Origin: Paucibacter sp. Y2R2-4
Lineage (GTDB): Bacteria; Pseudomonadota; Gammaproteobacteria; Burkholderiales; Burkholderiaceae_C
Direction of reading: 5' to 3'
Length of the DNA: 64,000 nucleotides
Assembly: GCF_025717535.1 (NCBI RefSeq)
Contig: NZ_JAJIRO010000003.1
Coordinates: 806,001 to 870,000, forward strand
Below are positions 27,023-42,000 of the stretch, one piece after another. Position 1 is the stretch's first letter. Each line of letters starts with the position of its first letter. Below the pieces are notes generated by a model. The model did no database searches. It was not told where the DNA came from and saw only the letters and a program-made list of their open reading frames with translations. The translations under genes and the position numbers were made by a program.

Positions 27023-30000
27023 ATGGTCTCGAGTCGCCGTGTCAATGTATCTCGTCAGTTTGCAAGCCGTACGCTTGGAAAAGTGCGCCCCAGTCGTCTT
27101 TTGTTGGCGCTGGTCAGTCGGGCCAGTGCGTTGTGGTTGGGTTGGTTGCAGTCTCGGTTGAAGCGAGTGCAGCGTTGGTACTCGGGGCAGCTTGATCGGC
27201 TTGCAGCAGCGCGAGGTAGAGGCCATGCAGCGGAGATGCCGCAGTTCAAGTTCGAAAGCCTCGAGAGCCGCCTCCTGTTGTCGGCCGATTTGGTGCCTGG
27301 TAGTCATTTTCTGGTGCCACAAGAAGATGCGGTGACCCGTCGAGCTTTCGAGTCACCGAGCTTTCTGGATCAACCCCGCGCGAAAATTGCGGTCGCACCG
27401 GGTGACCTTAGAACGCAGTCTGTTGCCGCTGAGCCATCGGTGACCTTGACCGGGCCAGGGACGGTGGATTGGGTCAAGCTGCAGTCAGGGAGCTACTCAC
27501 TCAAACTGTCGGGTACGACCTCTCAGAGTACCTTGAGTCTCAATGCCGTCAGCGGTCAACGGGTGGACATCTCGTCCATCCAAGTTGTTTCGGACATCGG
27601 TGCGATCAATCTATCGCAAGCTGATTTCTTTGGCATCGGCATGTTTCAGGCCGGTGTTAAGAGCCTTACTCTTGGGAGCATTCAGTCATCTTTCATTGAC
27701 GTTGCCAGTGGTGCGAGTTTCAGTCTGACGGCAGCGAAAGTTTCAGGAACTCAGCTTTCAGCTCGGAATTCTGCACTGACTGTGAATGTGGCCGATTGGG
27801 CACGGGGCAATGGCAATAACAGCATTAACGCTGCGAGCTTGCTTGCCTTGAATGCCACGGGCAATCTTGACGTGGACATCTTTCTGTCGGGCACGACTTC
27901 AGGAAATACGCTCGGCAACGTCTCCGTGGGCGGTCTTGTTGGTGGGGGAGTTTGGAGCGTTCACGGACGAGCCAACAGCATCAATGCAGGTAGCACTGCT
28001 GCTGCTTGGCGCGTCAATGTCGACGGAACACTGACTCAATTTGTCACCAAGGGCGATGCCTCCGGTGATCTGGCCGTTGCAGGTCTACAAGTCTTGCAAA
28101 TCGGCGGTTCTGCAAGGAACCTGCATCTTCTTGTTGGCGCCAATTTGGGTGACGATGCCGTTCTGGGCGGCACAGGAGCGAACGCTGATAGCTTCAAGGC
28201 AGGCACTTTGGCGCGCCTGCGTGTCGTCGGTGACATGATTGACAGCACCGTGTTTGTGAGTGTTGATCCAGTCAACGGAACATTCAGCGATGGCGATGAC
28301 CGCCAAATTGGAACTTCTGCCCAACGCCTGCAAGAGCTGCTTGTTGGTGGAGGTTTGTTGGGGCTGACAAGTATTGCTGCGCCCCAATACCCGGCTACGG
28401 TTCGAATTGGAGGTGTCGTCCTCAATCCGCAAACCGTTCCGCAGTTGCGGACAGCCCCGGCCGACATTGTTCCCCCGAGAGTCACTGAGTTCAAGCTCGA
28501 CCCTGTTGACGATTCGGGTACTGTTGGAGATGGCATAACTTCTATACCTAGTGTCAAGCTTGTGGGCCTCAGTGAGGCGGGAGCGACCGTCGTACTGCGC
28601 CGCGCAGGGGGCAATGTAGAGATTACGCGCACAACGGTGGAGCCCACTGGGACCTTCGCCTTTACAGGTGTTCCACTGGTCCTTGGCGACAACGCCTTTG
28701 AAATCGCCGTGAGCGACGCTTCGGGCAATCTCACCAAGCGCAGCTTGGTCCTTACCAGGGTTCCTGCTCCCGATGCCGAGGCTCCTTTATTGACTTTGGA
28801 ATTGCTCAATGACACAGGTTCATCGGTAAGTGACGGTATCACTTCTGATGCCAGTTTTGTTGGCAAAGCGTCGGATAACGTCGGTGTTACTCGTTTGCTC
28901 GCCATACTGGATCCGGTAAGCGATGCGTCAACATGGACGGAGCTGACCAATCTGGTCGCCGCTGACGGTAGTTTCAAATTCAATCGGGCAATTCTGGATG
29001 GCCTCGCTGGTGGCTCGCTCACAGAGGGCATTCATACTTTGCGGGTTCAGGCATTTGACGCCGCCGGCAACAAGTCCGTGGTGCGCGAGCGAGTTTTTAC
29101 CTTTGACTCCCAATCGCCTGAATTGACGGCAAGGCTTGCGGCAGACAGTGACACGGGCACCCAGGGGGACACCAACACTTCCAAGTCCATCGTTACCTTG
29201 GAAGGTACATCTGAAGCAAAGGCCTTTATCTCGCTGCGCAAGGCCGGTGCATCGGCTGATTTGGCCAGTATTGCTGCGACCGCAGCCGGTACTTTCAGCT
29301 TTGCATCCATCAGTCTCGATCTAGGCGAAAACGCCTTTGACTTCCGCGCCACCGATCTAGCGGGCAACACACGCACGCTCCGACTTGTGATCACCCGGAG
29401 TGCGCCGGGTGATGCAGAGCCTCCAAAGCTGAGTCTGTCATTGGCGAATGACACGGGTGTATCCAAGCAAGATGCAATTACCGCTGACCCGACTGTGAAG
29501 GGTGCGGCCACCGATGACGTTGGGGTTGCCAAGCTCTTTGCTGCATTGGACCCCGTCAGTGATGTCTTGAGCTGGACTGATTTGTCTAGCCTGCTGGGCC
29601 CAGACGGGAGCTTCACTGTCAGCCGAGCTGTGCTGGATACTCTCGCTGGCGGAAAACTCGCTGACGGCGCCCACGACTTGCGCATGCAAGTCTCCGATGC
29701 GGCAGGGAACACCTCCTCAGTCGCCAGGACTCGGTTCACTCTTGATACCCATAATCCGCAGCTGACCAGCTTTGGTTTGAGCGTTGCTGACGCAAGCAAT
29801 GCCGCAGGTGACGAAACTTCGGCTGCAACGGTGCAGCTCAAGGGCCTGGCCGAAGCTGGTGCCACCGTGCAATTGGCCGCTCAGGGCCTTTCAGGAGTGG
29901 CGGGCTTGGGCGGTGCGTTTGTATTGCCAGGCGTTGCCCTCAAGACCGGCGCCAATCTGATTGAATTGACCGTGACCGACGCGGCTGGCAACAGCAGCAG

Positions 30001-33000
30001 CCTCTCTCGAACCATCACTCGCAATGCCAATACCCAGCCCGACGCGGTGCTGGCGTGGAACCAGGTGGCTCTGCGTGCTATCCAGCTTGATGTCACGGAC
30101 CCGCCGGTCGCGACACGTGTGCTGGCCGCCATGAGCTTGGCTCAGTACGACGCTTTGGCGGCGATAGAAGGCACACCCGCATTCCTGGTCCAGCGCTCGG
30201 CAACAGGGGATGTGAGCGCCCAAGCGGCTGCCGCTCAAGCGGCTTACCGTGTGCTTTACGCCCTATATCCCGGCCAACGTGCCAGCTTCGATGCTGCGCT
30301 TGCGACCAGTCTGGGCGCTATCCCCGAAAGCTCGGCCAAAGCTGCTGGCATTGCCTTGGGCGAAAGCATTGCGCGAGCCATCATCGAGATCCGCGCCAAT
30401 GACGGCTATCTGAACTTTGTGGCCGATGACGGTAGCACCGCCATCGGCAAGTGGCGCCCCACAGGCCCCATGTTCCTGGTAGCACAAGATCCTCAGTGGG
30501 CACAGGTCACACCGTTTGCCTTGACCTCGCCCAGTGAGTTCCGCGCGCCGCCGCCGCCGAGCCTGGATTCGGCCGAGTACGCCGCCGCGCTCAACCAAGT
30601 CAAGAGCCTGGGCAGCGCCACGGGCAGTACCCGCACTGCCGACCAAACCCAACAAGCCCACTTTTGGGCCGATGGCGCTGGCAGTTACACGCCGCCTGGC
30701 CATTGGAACCAAATCGCCGAGCAGGTGGCTTTGGCCAAGGGCAACTCCCTCAGTGCAAATGCGCGCTTGATGGCGCAGCTCAATGTGGCCCTGGCCGATG
30801 CGGCCATCGCCTGCTGGGACACCAAATACAACTTCGACCTCTGGCGCCCAGTCACCGCCATCCAGAATGCCGATCAAGACGGCAATGCCGCCACCACGCA
30901 AGACGCCAACTGGGCGCCGTTGCTCATCACGCCGCCACACCCCAGCTATGTGTCGGGTCACAGCAGCTTCAGCGCAGCCGCGGCCTCCGTGTTGGCCGCC
31001 ACCTTTGGTGACAACACCGCTTTTGCCACCACCAGCGCCACCCTGCCGGGTGTCACTCGCAACTTCACCAGCTTCAGCCAGGCTGCTGATGAAGCGGGCA
31101 TGAGCCGTATCTATGGGGGCATCCACACCACCTTCGACAACGAAGCAGGCAAGCAACTCGGCGCCAAGGTGGGCAAGGCCGTGCTCGACCGCTTTGCACT
31201 GACCGAAGACAAGCAGGCACCCACCATTGCCCTGGCTGACAGCCCTGCTGCCAGCAACACCAACCCCAAACTCACCGGCCAAGTGCTGGACAACCTTTCT
31301 GGCGTGGCCAGTGCTCAGGTGAGTGTGGACCAAGGCGCCTGGCAAGACCTGACCCTGGATGCCACCGGCCGCTTCAGCTTCAGCCCCAGCTTCAAGCTCG
31401 ATGGCACGGCCGATGGCGTTCACGCCATCAGCATCATCGCCAAAGACGCGGCAGGCAACGTCAGCAAGGAGCTGAGCCGCAGTTTCACACTCGACACCAA
31501 GGCCCCCACGGTCAACCTGAGCAGCCTGGCCGATGGCGACAAGCTCTCCGCAAGTTCCCGCCTGACCGGCACTGCCGCCCCGAATGGCTCCACCCTGGCC
31601 AGCCTGAGCTACCAAATCGACGGCGGCACCGCCCGCACGCTCAACTTTGACGCCAGCACTGGCAAATTCGATGAGGCCCTCGTGCTGCGCGACCTCAGCG
31701 TCGGTGACCACACCCTCACCCTCACGGCGAAAGACGCCGCGGGCAATGTCACCACGCTCAGCCGCACCGTCAAGCTCGACCAACTCGCCCCCTTCACCAT
31801 CACCAAGCTCACCCCAGCCGCCGGAAGCGGCGATGTGGGCGTGACCTTCCGCCCGCAAGTCTTCTTCAGCCGCGCGGTCAACCCCGCCACGCTCACCGCT
31901 GACAGCTTCTACGCCACCGGCCCCGATGGCGCAAAGGTGCCCGCCACCATCGTGCCGGCCCTGGACGGCAGCTTCGCCTGGCTGTTTTTCACCAACCCCA
32001 TGCCCGGTGGCTCCAACGTCACCTTGCACCTCAAGGGCTCGTCCATCCGAGCTGCGGGTGACGGCGCCTTCTTGGATGGCGACAGCAATGGCAGCGCAGG
32101 CGGAGACTTCGCCTGGAGCTTCACCACCGTCAGCACCACCAGCGTGCTCGGCGCCAAGCTCAGTGGCAAGGTCGTGGACCCCGGCGCCGACCTGCTGCCC
32201 ATGACCTTCGACGACATCCGTCGCGGGCCCGACGGCGTCATCCACACGGCCGACGACGTTTTCTTGAACCCCATCGTCCACGCCAAGGTCTTCATCGTGG
32301 GCCGGCCCGACCTGGTCACCTACACCGACGCCAACGGCAACTTTAGCTTCGACAACGTGCCGGTGGGCAACGTCAAGGTGGGCATCGACGGCAGAACGGC
32401 CACCAACACCCCGGACGGCATCTTCTGGCCCGAGATGGTGATGGATACCACGCTGCGCCCCGGCATCACCAACACGCTGATGGGCAGTATGGGCTCCACT
32501 CAGAGCCAAAACGAGAACGCGGATCGGCAGGAGGTCTACCTGCCAAGGGTGCAGACCAGCGCGTTGCAGACCGTGAGCAACACCGCCCAGACCACGATCA
32601 CCGTGGACGAGAAGTCGGCGCCGGATCTGACGGATGAGCAGCGGGGTGAGCTCAAGCTCGTGGTCGCGCCAGGCTCAGCCGTGGGAGCGGACGGCAAGGT
32701 GCTTACTGACGTGAAGATCGGTGTGAACACCGTGCCGCCCGAACTCATCAAAGACATGATGCCAGCGGGCTTGACTGGCATCACGGTGGCAATGACTATT
32801 CAGGCGCCGGGGGTTGCTAGTTTCCAAACACCAGTAGAACTAAGATTTCCGAATGTTTACGGGATGGCGCCCGGAGAGAAAACTTCAATCTTTAGCTTTG
32901 ATCACAACACCGGTCGTTTGGTGATTACTGGAACAGGGACGGTTTCACCGGACGGTAAGGCAGTTGTATCGGATGCGGGATCAGGAATTCTGGCCCCAGG

Positions 33001-36000
33001 CTGGTATGGGCCAACGCCACCAGGCTGCTCCTTGACGGTGCCGAACGATCCACCGAAGAAACCGGACCCCAAATGTGACCCCACAGGAGTTGGACTATCC
33101 CTGGCCGGACTTGCGCTCGGTGGAGCAGCCATCGGCTTGGCTAGCACAGTCAGTGCGCCGGTAGTAATTGGACTCGGTCTGGCAGGCGCAGCTTTGGGAG
33201 CATATGACGAGTATCGCCAGTGGAATGGTCAAACACCCCAAGAGCGAGGTCAAGCCCTTGCGGAGTTTGGTGCAACGAGTGTTGTTGGTACGGGCCTTGG
33301 TTTTCTGCCGGAAGACTCGCCACGAACTGTTACAACCATCACAAACACCCGTTTCGGACTCACTAGTTCCGAAGTAATTGGTCGCGGATCTAGCTTAGCA
33401 AGTAAAGCCGGTAAGGCGCTGGGTTGGCTCGGTGTGGGCCTTAGTCTCAGGGACTTATATAACCGGGCAAAGGACTGTTTAGACGAGAATGGAATTCTCG
33501 GCCGTGAGTCGCAACTTCTGATGGCAAGCGATACGTCTTTTAGCAGTCAAGGTCTTGAATCTGTTATCACGTTCCTACAGAGGCAAGAGGCCGCTGCCAA
33601 TGAAATGACAGCTGCTTTGCAAAGCATTTACGGCAATAGTCTTAAAACTGTTTTGCCAGACTTTGGAAGAGACGTATTCATGACGATCTCTGGAGGAAAC
33701 ATTGTTTTCCTGGATATTTTTGGAGACTCCGTCAAGAGCGCGAATGGCTTGGATGCATTTTCAATTGCAATCGCAGATCTATCAAAAAACATTGACGTCA
33801 CCTCCGATGTAGTTAGAGACGGCTTACTTGCCTACTCCTTGGCTTGCCAGAAAATGGCCGATGCTTACACTTCGTTGCCTGATGTGGATAACCTGCTTCG
33901 TGAAGTAGAGCGCACTTATTCGATGCTAATTCAGCACGAAACTATCGAAGCCAGCGGTTTGCCGAACTCCGACGGCAAGACAAACACCTTTTATTCGATC
34001 GTAGATGCTGCGAACAATGTGGTTCTCAGAGGGGTCGGTCGAGATGGGTCAATAGACGGAGTATTGGCCGCAAATTCAAAATTTTTTGTAAGCACTTACG
34101 ATATTCAATCGAACTCTTATGGTTACGCAATAATTTCAACGGGAAGTAGCGGAGTCAATAGTTACACGATCAATGGGATGGCGAACGGGCGAATTCAACC
34201 ATTCACGCCAAATGGTAGCCTTCGAGACAGTGATTTTGATGGTTTGGCAGATGCGGCAGAAGAAATAATCGGCACCTCGGCTTCCAAACAAGATTCTGAT
34301 CATGATGGTATTTCTGACCTTGCGGAGATTTTGCAAGGGCTTGATCCACTTGGCGGTATAGGTATACCTACTGGTTTGGTTGGCGCCGTTGCTCTAAAGG
34401 GCAATGCGCAACAGGTGGTAGTTATTGATGGCACAAGAGTTGGTGACAAGTTGACCGCCTTGGTTGCTACAGGCACACAAGGACTGGCTGTTATTGACGT
34501 GTCTCAGTTTACAAAGCCCCAGGGGTTGGCTGAGATTGGTCTGCCCGGCAACAGCGCCGACGTCGCAGCAGATGCCAATCGCGGCCTAGCTGCAATCGCC
34601 GCCAACGACGCCGGCCTCCACATCGTCGACATTTCCACCCTTGCTTCACCGCGCCTAGTTCAAACCGTCACCTTCCCAAGCCCCGCCACCCACGTCAAAG
34701 TCCGCGACGGCATCGCCTACGTCGCCACCGGCACCAACATCGCAGCTGTCGACCTGAACACCGGCGAGCAACACGCGACGGTCGACCTCGGCGCCCTGAG
34801 TGGCAGCACCCTGCTCGACATCGCCATCGACGGCAACACGCTCTTCACGCTGGACGCGTCGAATGTCTTCCGCGCCATCGGCATCAACGGCGATGTGCTT
34901 ACTCTGCTGAACTCGCTGACCCTGCCGTCTTCAGCCACCAACCTGTTCGTCGGCGGCGGCGTGGCCTATGCCGGCGCGGGCAGCGCCTTCCAGCAGGGTT
35001 TCAGCACGGTGGATGTGCGCGACCCCACCAAGATGGCTCTGCTAAGTGGGCCAGATGCGGTCAACATCGCCGGCGGGGCCTTTGCCGCCAATGGCTCGGG
35101 CCTGGGCGTGGCCGTGGGCAGCCTCAATGGCATCGGCAATGTGCTGCATGTGGTGGATGTGTCCGACCCCACCCGCACCGACCGCTTTGTCACCCAGATC
35201 AACCTGCCTGCCGCGCCGCGCGGCCTGGCCCTGGCCAATGGCCTGGCCTTCGTCGCCGACGGCACGGGCGGCCTGCAGATCGTCAACTACGCCAGCTTCG
35301 ACACCAAGGGCAAGGCGCCGACGGTCAGCGTGGTGGTGGACGCCACCGATGCCGACCCGGCCACCACCGGCACGCAGGTGCTCGAAGGCCGCAGCTTCAC
35401 CGTGCGGCCCGCCGTGACCGACGACGTGCAGGTGCGCAATGTAGAACTGCTGGTGAACGGCGTGGTCGTGGCCAACGACCCGTCCTTCCCCTTCGACTTC
35501 ACCGCTCAGGTGCCCACTATTGCGGCAGCGGGCAACAAGCTCCGCATCCAGGTGCGCGCCACTGACACCGGCGGCAACGCCACGCTGAGCGACGCCATCG
35601 TCTACGACGTGGTGCCCGACACCTTTGCGCCGGTGCTGAAGTCCGTCAGCGTGGAGGAGGGTGCCAAACGCTTCTTCGTCCGCTCGGTGGACTTTGCTTT
35701 TGACGAGCCGCTGGACACGGCACGCCTCACCACCGCCGCCGTGCAACTGGTGCGCGCTGGTGCCGACGGCAAGTTCGGCACGGCCGACGATGTGGTCGCG
35801 CCCGTGACGCTGGACTTCCGTTCGCAAGGTCAACGCGTTTCCGTTTTGACCAGTGGCTATTTGCCCCCAGGTGACTATCAGCTCACCATTCAGGGCTCGG
35901 CCATCAGCGACAAGGCGGGCAACAAGCTGGGTGCGGACATCGTCCGCAAGTTCACCATCCGCCCGGCCAGCGATGTGCGCGCAACGGTGGGTACACCTGA

Positions 36001-39000
36001 AATCTTGACCGCACCGTCTGCGAACCCGATGCAACAGATCGGGATCTCGGTTCCGTTCGATCCCGCTAGTGGTCGGGCTCAATTTGGTTTGATCGATGCC
36101 AATGGCAACCGCTCGACCACCACGGTCAGCGCCACCCGTTGGGACAGCAGCAAGGGCATCGCCTATTTCACGGTGCCCACCAATGCGGTGACGGGTGACG
36201 TCACCGTCTACGGCATGGTGGATGGTATCCGTACTGACTATCCGGACGGAACCTTCCCGCTGCAGATCGTGCCAGTAGTGAGCAACGTTCAAGTGCAGTC
36301 GGTGAGTGCTGACGGGAGCAGTGCCGTGGTGGTTCTCACGGGCCGAGGGTTCGTGGAAGGCAACAACAGCGAGTACCGCTTTGGCACAGGTGCGTCCGGC
36401 GCGGTCATCACCGACGCTGGATCTAACGTCGGTCCTGACGTGCAGCAGGTCTACGATTACAGCATCGGCCAATACATCAACGGCCAGGTGGTACTCACAG
36501 TGCCGTTGTCCAACGGAGTTTTTGGACCGATCAGCGTGAAGACCGGCGGCGGCACCAGCGCCACCTTCTCGCTGAGCCTCACCAGTGTGCAGGCCACCGC
36601 CCTGTCGGGTACGCCCGCCGATGCGAACCAAGCCTCGGCCAACCCCGGCCAAGCCATCACGCTCGTGGGCACGGGCCTGACCACCGATACCGATGTGCTG
36701 CTGCGCTTCACCAACTACAGCGGCAACCTGGAACTGGTCAAGCTCAACCCCATCGCCGCTTCGGCAGATGGCAAGCAAGCCACCCTCGTGGTGCCCATCC
36801 AGGCCAACGGTGCGTTCACGCTGCAGATCTTTGGCTCTGCGAGCCAGCCGCTCCTGCAGATCGTGCCCACGCTCAAGAGCTTTGACGACAACGGCAATCT
36901 CTATGGAGCCGGCTTTGTCGAAGGCAATAGCACCTACCGCTTCCCTGGTCGTGCCGTGGTGGATACGGACATCAACGCGGGGGCCGATGTCTCTGCTTTC
37001 TATGACCCCAATGTGGGCTATTACTACGGCGGCAACGTTCGCTTCGATGCTGCCACGCTGACGCGTTATGGGCAGGGCGCCTTGAGTGTGACCACCGCCG
37101 GCGGCACGTCGGCGCCCATCACGCTCACCAGCGTGCGGCCCGGCAGTGACACGGCCGCCATTGGGCAACTCAGCGACGTGGCCGTGGCTGCCGATGGATC
37201 ACTGTGGACGATCGACACGACCAACCCCGGGCACATCCTGCGCATCGACCCGGCATCGGGCCAAGTGCTGCAGACTATCACCTTGGACGGCACGAATTTT
37301 GGTGGCAGTTACACCGCCAACTATGCTGGCCTGCAAGTGCTGCCTCAGGCCATGAGCTTGGGCGGCAAGAGCGTGCCTGCCGGCAGCCTGCTGCTGTTCA
37401 ATGGCAACTACAACCAGATCGTGGCCGTCAATCCGAGCACTGGCAGCGTCATTGCCAAGCTCTCTCCACCCACGAACTACACCTTCACCGCCGGCCTCTT
37501 TGACGCCACCAGCGGCCACCTGTTTGCCCTCTCGCAGAACTACAACCAACTCATCGAGCTCAACCCAACCAACGGGGCCGAGATCGCCAAGGTCAACCTG
37601 CCGATCAACATCCAGAGCTGGGCCGGCATGGCCATCGATCCGAGCACAGGCGACTTCTGGATCGGTGGCGCCAACGGCGGCAGCCAACTGGTACAGGTCA
37701 ACCGCGCCGGCGTCGAGCAGCGCCGTGTGGATATCAGCCGCCAGTTCAGCAGCGGCAGCATCTCCGGCTTGGCCTTCGCGGCTGACGGCACGCTGCGTGT
37801 GTCTTCTACCTCGGGCTCGATTTTTAGCATCAGTCTGAGCAGCATGGACTACGCCACCCTGCCGGCCACGCTGACGCAAGTTAACGCCATTCAGTTGCAG
37901 GGCACCGCGGCCCAGAACGGTGTGGCCGCGGCCAACGTCGGCCAGGTGATTGAGTTGATCGGCACCAATTTCGGCGCAAACACGCAGGTGCTCTTCAATA
38001 CCCGCGACAACGCTGGCAATACCGCTGTCGTGTCCATCAAGCCCAGCCTCATTGACGCCAGCGGCACCCGCTTGCAAGTCCTTGTGCCCGACCTCGCCAG
38101 CTCGGGTGACGTGCGTGTGGTCAACACCGGCATCGGTGGACGTGACCTGGGCTTTGGCAGCTCCTATACCGATGCCATCTACCGTGGCATCACCACCACC
38201 TTCACGGCCGGCAGCGACACGGCCACAATCCGCTTTGCGGACGGCGGGCTAGAGGCCCTGAACAACGAGAGCTGGGGTCTCGACAACGTCATTGTCAAGC
38301 AAGGCGCCACGGAGATCTTCCGCGACAACTTCGAGGGCGGTTCCAAGACGAATTGGAGCAATCGAAGTACCAACAAGGAGGCCCTAGCCACCTTCGGTGA
38401 GTTCTCTGGGCGCTTCAACAACGCCAGCCAGACTCTGAATCTCACGGGCCTGACTGCCGGCCAGACTTATACGCTCAGCTTCGATGCTTACATCATCGAC
38501 ACCTGGGACGGCAGCAACCCCAGCGTTGGGCCTGACGTGCTGCAGGTGAGCGCCGATGGCAAGACTCTCTGGCGTGAATCCTTCGCCAACGGCTACAACG
38601 ACAGCCGCTCGGTGCAGACCTACGGTGCAAGCGCAAGCATCAGGCTGCAGATTGTCCCAACGCTCGCCAGCATGAACGGTGCTCCTGGCACCGACAACGC
38701 CTTCACCTTGAACGGCTCGGGCTTCATGGAAGGTGCGACCACGCTGACCGTGGGCGGTGTGAGCATTGTCGACCCCGACACCGTCACCAACATCTTCGAC
38801 GTCTCGGGCAACCGCAACAACAGCTTCAACGTTGTGGCTCCGCTCACCCTGGACGGCCCGGTACGCATCACCACCGAGGGGGGCTGGGTTGAATTGCCTG
38901 GCTATGCCTACGGCGTGCAGCCGCTGTCGCAGTTCAGCAGCATCACCGTGCCCAGTAGCGGTCAGAACACAGCGCCTACCGACGCCAGCCAGCCCTGGGC

Positions 39001-42000
39001 GATCACGGGTCAGTTCATCACCCTTATCGGCCAAGGCTTCACGAATAACACCTTGGTGCAATTCCAGGGCATCGACGACAGCGGCAAGCTGGGCACCATC
39101 ACCCGCACGGGCAGTGTGTCCAACAACGGCACCACGCTGACCATCGAAGTGCCAGCTTTGGCTCGCACGGGTGACGTCACGGTGTTGGGCAGCGGCACCA
39201 GCATCAAGCTGCAGATTGCGCCGACCCTGCGCGCCTATGGCGGCACGGTGGCAGCAGGCAACACCATCGTGTTGGAGGGAACCGGTCTGACCGTCAATGA
39301 TCTGGTCATCAGCATCGACGGGCAGGGTGTGGGTAACTTCACCGTGCGCACGATCAACGACAGCAGCAATCCGAACTATCGGGATCAGCAACTCATCACG
39401 CTGACCGTGCCGGCTGGCGTCTCTGCTGGCGTCATCACGGTCTCCACCGCTGGTGGCGTCGGCACTTTGCGTGCGGGCGCTCTCTTCACGGTGCTCCCCG
39501 CGCTCACACCCACCGCGGATGGAGGCGACACGCTTTCGTCCGCGTTGAGCACTGACTTGGCACCCAACCAGAGCCTCCGGATCAATGCCAGTATTGGGTC
39601 CCAGCTCGATGTGGACCTCTATCGTGTTGAGTTGCGTGCGGCTGAGCAGATCACGCTCTCGGTCTCCAACAACAACCCGGTCTATCTGCGTCTGTTCGAT
39701 GCCTCGGGCCGCGAACTGCTCAATGGCTATCGCTGGTCGGGGGATTCCGCGTCGCTGCGCTGGGTCGCTCCCACCGCTGGTACGTACTACATCGGCATCA
39801 GCGGCTACAACAACACCGCCTACAACCCCAATACCGCGAACTCTGGTGGCAATGGAAGCTACACCGGAGGCTACGCGCTAACCATTGAGCGATTGGCTGC
39901 TGGGGTTTCACATCTTTCCGGCATCACCGCCAACGCGAGCAGTGGCACGCCCACCAACGCCGGCGTGGCTTCGGCCAACACCGGTCAGACCATCACACTC
40001 AACGGCGCAGGCCTGCGTGCGGGCGAGTCCGTAGTCTTCAGTGTCATGGATGACTCCGGCAACCTCTTCGAGCAGGCCATCGCAGCGTCCAGCGTGGCAG
40101 CAGACGGCAACTCTCTCACCGTGGTCGTGCCCACCAACGCCGCCACCGGCACGGTCCGCCTTGCTCGTGACACCGTCGGCATCTTCTTGCAAATCGTGCC
40201 GACTCTCACCGATGTGACTGCCAGCAACGGCAGCATCTTCAATGGCGGAGGCTTGACACTTCAGGGCAGCGGTTTCGCTGAAGGCTCGAGCGTTGTGCTG
40301 TTCGGCTCGACCCGTGTCAATGACCTGGGTCGCGGCTATGGGCTGGATGTTTACAGTACCAACAGTACTCTTGGCCTGACGGTGCCTCCTGGCGCGCCCT
40401 CGGGCCCGATCAGCGTGCGCACCGTGGGCGGCACCAGCGCAGCCTTTGGGCTCAAGCTCACCGGCATCAGCGCTACGGCCACCAGCGGCTCAGCCGCCAA
40501 TGGCGCTCATGCCTCGGCCAACCCCGGCCAGGTGCTCACGCTCAGCGGCCAGCTCTTCGACTTCAGCACCGACGTGGTCTTCGAGACCATCGACGCCAAC
40601 GGCAATCGCAGTGAACTTATCGTGCGGCCGACCGTCATCCTGGCTGGCGGCACGCAGGCCCAGGTTGTGGTGCCTGCCAATGCCGTCACCGGCAATGTGC
40701 GCGTGGCCGGCGATTTCAATGGTGCAAGCTTCCCGCTGCAGATCGTGCCAGTAGTGAGCAACGTTCAAGTGCAGTCGGTGAGTGCTGACGGGAGCAGTGC
40801 CGTGGTGGTTCTCACGGGCCGAGGGTTCGTGGAAGGCAACAACAGCGAGTACCGCTTTGGCACAGGTGCGTCCGGCGCGGTCATCACCGACGCTGGATCT
40901 AACGTCGGTCCTGACGTGCAGCAGGTCTACGATTACAGCATCGGCCAATACATCAACGGCCAGGTGGTACTCACAGTGCCGTTGTCCAACGGAGTTTTTG
41001 GACCGATCAGCGTGAAGACCGGCGGCGGCACCAGCGCCACCTTCTCGCTGAGCCTCACCAGTGTGCAGGCCACCGCCCTGTCGGGTACGCCCGCCGATGC
41101 GAACCAAGCCTCGGCCAACCCCGGCCAAGCCATCACGCTCGTGGGCACGGGCCTGACCACCGATACCGATGTGCTGCTGCGCTTCACCAACTACAGCGGC
41201 AACCTGGAACTGGTCAAGCTCAACCCCATCGCCGCTTCGGCAGATGGCAAGCAAGCCACCCTCGTGGTGCCCATCCAGGCCAACGGTGCGTTCACGCTGC
41301 AGATCTTTGGCTCTGCGAGCCAGCCGCTCCTGCAGATCGTGCCCACGCTCAAGAGCTTTGACGACAACGGCAATCTCTATGGAGCCGGCTTTGTCGAAGG
41401 CAATAGCACCTACCGCTTCCCTGGTCGTGCCGTGGTGGATACGGACATCAACGCGGGGGCCGATGTCTCTGCTTTCTATGACCCCAATGTGGGCTATTAC
41501 TACGGCGGCAACGTTCGCTTCGATGCTGCCACGCTGACGCGTTATGGGCAGGGCGCCTTGAGTGTGACCACCGCCGGCGGCACGTCGGCGCCCATCACGC
41601 TCACCAGCGTGCGGCCCGGCAGTGACACGGCCGCCATTGGGCAACTCAGCGACGTGGCCGTGGCTGCCGATGGATCACTGTGGACGATCGACACGACCAA
41701 CCCCGGGCACATCCTGCGCATCGACCCGGCATCGGGCCAAGTGCTGCAGACTATCACCTTGGACGGCACGAATTTTGGTGGCAGTTACACCGCCAACTAT
41801 GCTGGCCTGCAAGTGCTGCCTCAGGCCATGAGCTTGGGCGGCAAGAGCGTGCCTGCCGGCAGCCTGCTGCTGTTCAATGGCAACTACAACCAGATCGTGG
41901 CCGTCAATCCGAGCACTGGCAGCGTCATTGCCAAGCTCTCTCCACCCACGAACTACACCTTCACCGCCGGCCTCTTTGACGCCACCAGCGGCCACCTGTT

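Noticed and set aside
30263-32509. Long minus-strand open frame (748 codons) opposite the giant gene
   Set aside because: Its His/Gly/Val-rich translation follows from GC-biased codons of the real strand; no domain or ribosome-binding site. The same applies to the antisense frames at 35042-37168, 40490-41644 and 44966-46120, which simply recur with each repeat copy.
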